From NCBI GenBank assembly GCA_003523225.1, contig DPGK01000006.1, positions 20,383 to 66,035 of the forward strand: DNA of 45,653 bases, given 5' to 3'. The stretch's first letter is position 1. Each line of letters opens with the position of its first letter. A program made the translations under genes and the position numbers. This document shows, piece after piece, positions 44,100 through 45,653 of the stretch. The notes beneath the pieces were generated by a model. It made no database searches, had not been told where the DNA came from, and saw only the letters and a list, made by a program, of their open reading frames with translations. This DNA comes from Clostridiales bacterium. Its GTDB lineage: Bacteria; Bacillota; Clostridia; Oscillospirales; CAG-272.

Positions 44100-45457
44100 G
44101 TATGAATACCCCCATTCTTGATTTCGTGCGCCGATACGGCAGCGGGAATGCGTTGCGTCTTCATATGCCGGGTCACAAGGGTAAAGGTCCGCTTGGTATC
44201 GAGGCGGAGGACATCACCGAGATCGACGGTGCAGACAGCCTTTACGAAGCATCGGGAATAATCCGGGAAAGCGAGGAAAACGCCTCGTCACTATTTGGTT
44301 GCCGCACCTTTTATTCGACGGAAGGATCTTCCCACTGCATCCGCGCAATGCTTTATCTTGTCTGCCTTGCCGCCGGGAAAACCGGGGATATCTCCGACCG
44401 CAAGCCGCTGATCTTTGCGGGCAGGAACTGCCACAAATCGTTTCTGAGCGCCGCGGCACTGCTTGATCTTGACGTCCGCTGGCTTTACGGGGACAGCCCC
44501 TCATACCTTTCCTGCCATATAACACCCGCGGAGCTTGACGCGGAGCTTGAACGTTCCGACCGTCTTCCCGACGCGGTCTATCTGACCTCGCCGGATTATC
44601 TCGGCAATGTGCTTGATATCTCCGGGCTCTCCGCCGTTTGCCGCCGACGCGGTGTGATGCTTATGGTGGATAACGCTCATGGTGCGTATATGCGTTTTCT
44701 GAAACCGACACGACACCCCATTGACCTTGGAGCGGATATCTGCTGTGACTCGGCGCACAAGACTCTGCCGGTGCTGACCGGCGGAGCATATCTTCATATT
44801 TCCCCGTCCGCTCCGGCATTTTTTGAGGATAATGCCCGCGCGGCGCTGGCAATGTTCGGCTCAAGCAGCCCCTCTTACCTTATACTTGCCTCTCTTGACG
44901 CGGCAAACCGCACGCTTTCGGATGGGTACGGCGAGCGCCTTGCGGAATTTTCCACCCAAGCGGAGGCACTGCGCCAAAGACTTGCCGCGCACGGCTTTCA
45001 TTTGTGCGGTGACGAACCGCTGAAGCTGACGCTTGCCGCAAAGCCGTGCGGATATACGGGCAGGGAGCTTTCCCGCCTGCTTGCCAAACGTGGGATAGTG
45101 TGCGAATTTTCCGACCCGGATTTTATCGTGATGATGCTGACGCCGGAGATCGGATGCGTCGGCTTGTCAAGACTTGAGGACGCACTGATGAGCATTCCAC
45201 AGCGCGCCCCGATAGATTCCCCTCCCCCGCTGCCCTCACGTATGCGGAGCGCAATGAGCATAAGACGCGCCGCCATGTCGCCGCGCGTGACTGTCCCTGC
45301 GTGCCGCGCCGAGGGCAGGATACTTGCCGGAATGAACATCGGCTGTCCCCCCGCCGTTCCGATAGCCGTGTGCGGAGAGGTCATTGACCACGCCGCGCTG
45401 CGCTGCTTTGAATACTACGGTTTTACCGAGTGCACGGTGGTTGACGAGCATCAGTGA
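44096..45457 (+). CDS. Orn/Lys/Arg decarboxylase-family PLP enzyme
   Basis: The 453-residue fold type I PLP enzyme resembles the short Bacillota YaaO/SpeA-type basic amino acid decarboxylases. It has LRLHMPGHKGKG at the N-terminus, FYSTEGSSHCIRAM, the cofactor Asp in MLMVDNAHGAYM and the PLP lysine in CDSAHKTLPVLTGGAYL. The C-terminal domain ends with AVCGEVIDHAALRCFEYYGF. The start overlaps the scfB stop as ATGA, so translation is coupled; ATG at 44102 is an alternative. The real substrate is open, since several proteins of this family are not proven decarboxylases. Confidence 0.88.
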   Translation: MSMNTPILDFVRRYGSGNALRLHMPGHKGKGPLGIEAEDITEIDGADSLYEASGIIRESEENASSLFGCRTFYSTEGSSHCIRAMLYLVCLAAGKTGDISDRKPLIFAGRNCHKSFLSAAALLDLDVRWLYGDSPSYLSCHITPAELDAELERSDRLPDAVYLTSPDYLGNVLDISGLSAVCRRRGVMLMVDNAHGAYMRFLKPTRHPIDLGADICCDSAHKTLPVLTGGAYLHISPSAPAFFEDNARAALAMFGSSSPSYLILASLDAANRTLSDGYGERLAEFSTQAEALRQRLAAHGFHLCGDEPLKLTLAAKPCGYTGRELSRLLAKRGIVCEFSDPDFIVMMLTPEIGCVGLSRLEDALMSIPQRAPIDSPPPLPSRMRSAMSIRRAAMSPRVTVPACRAEGRILAGMNIGCPPAVPIAVCGEVIDHAALRCFEYYGFTECTVVDEHQ

Positions 45458-45474
45458 CAAGCCCCTCTCAAAGC

Positions 45475-45510
45475 TTGACAACACTCCGGGGAAAGTGTAT
45501 AATGTTATAC
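45475..45510 (+). promoter_or_regulatory. Promoter with a palindrome over the -10 box
   Basis: TTGACA (45475-45480) and TATAAT (45498-45503) are separated by 17 bases. A perfect inverted repeat GTATAA-TG-TTATAC (45497-45510) covers the -10 box, a likely operator. It reads towards the window end. Confidence 0.8.
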
Positions 45511-45653
45511 ATGAGTATATTCTCTTTTGCTGTACGTCACGGTACAGATGAGTTCAACAAATTGAGTTGACAATTCGCATTTCGGGCAATCTTTACGTTG
45601 CGAGGAGAATTATGATGCTGACCGGCAAGAAATAATCGAGCTGTCCGCGAGAG
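45511..45653 (+). other. Leader region at the window end
   Basis: A second TTGACA occurs at 45573-45578 without a clear -10 box. GAGGAGAATT precedes ATG at 45612, which opens a seven-codon frame, MMLTGKK, ending in TAA at 45635. It could be a leader peptide or chance. The gene it belongs to is beyond the window. Confidence 0.35.

Overview
The window looks like a chromosomal segment of a Clostridia bacterium, probably an uncultured gut Oscillospirales/Christensenellales-type organism. The reasons are a SCIFF ranthipeptide with its radical SAM maturase, a Bacillota-type yybS-gdpP-rplI-dnaB-tilS-hpt-ftsH block, strong GGAGG ribosome binding sites and many TTGACA-N17-TATAAT promoters. The backbone is GC-rich. 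The stretch from about 24.2 to 33.1 kb is visibly more AT-rich and is a mobile-DNA island.

Layout. 1-4.75 kb: two tandem paralogous GLUG-repeat surface proteins (minus strand) with duplicated promoters, signal peptides and C-terminal anchors. 4.8-7.46 kb: a minus-strand operon of an Xre regulator, two small membrane proteins and an AP2Ec-type TIM barrel, with a palindromic operator over its own -10 box; the Xre gene seems to have ACG where its start codon should be. 7.6-16.9 kb: plus-strand housekeeping genes for c-di-AMP turnover, ribosomal protein L9, the replicative helicase, tRNA-Ile lysidinylation, purine salvage and FtsH. 17.1-24.1 kb: a GH127-type glycosidase convergent with a full D-glucuronate catabolic operon, uxaC-uxuA-uxuB(SDR)-eda-kdgK, which turns glucuronate into pyruvate and glyceraldehyde 3-phosphate.

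24.2-33.1 kb: an accretion of mobile DNA next to a tRNA-Ala(CGC) gene. It holds two different serine-recombinase genes (one a C-terminal remnant, one split by an in-frame TGA), an MFS transporter, a MITE-like element, an eroded ABC exporter behind a leader-peptide/terminator region, a LexA-like repressor transcribed divergently from it, and a mobilisation-type module with a coiled-coil/membrane protein nested in the +1 frame of another gene. Two copies of a structured repeat of about 170 bp, each carrying a fragment of the tRNA-Ala 3' end, bracket the inner 6 kb.

33.3-45.65 kb: backbone resumes with a TIM-barrel isomerase, class II fructose-bisphosphate aldolase, an SPFH operon with two small membrane proteins, a cytidylate-kinase-like protein with an unusual C-terminal extension, a KtrB-KtrA potassium uptake operon with another TIM barrel, then the SCIFF peptide, its maturase and an Orn/Lys/Arg-decarboxylase-family enzyme overlapping the maturase stop codon. 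The last 200 bases carry a promoter with a palindrome over its -10 box and no complete gene.

The strongest leads for new biology are the structured repeat with the tRNA 3' mimic, the nested +1-frame mobilisation gene pair, and the leader-peptide attenuator controlling overlapping small ORFs and an eroded exporter opposite a LexA-like repressor. All calls were made by reading the sequence; no database search was run.
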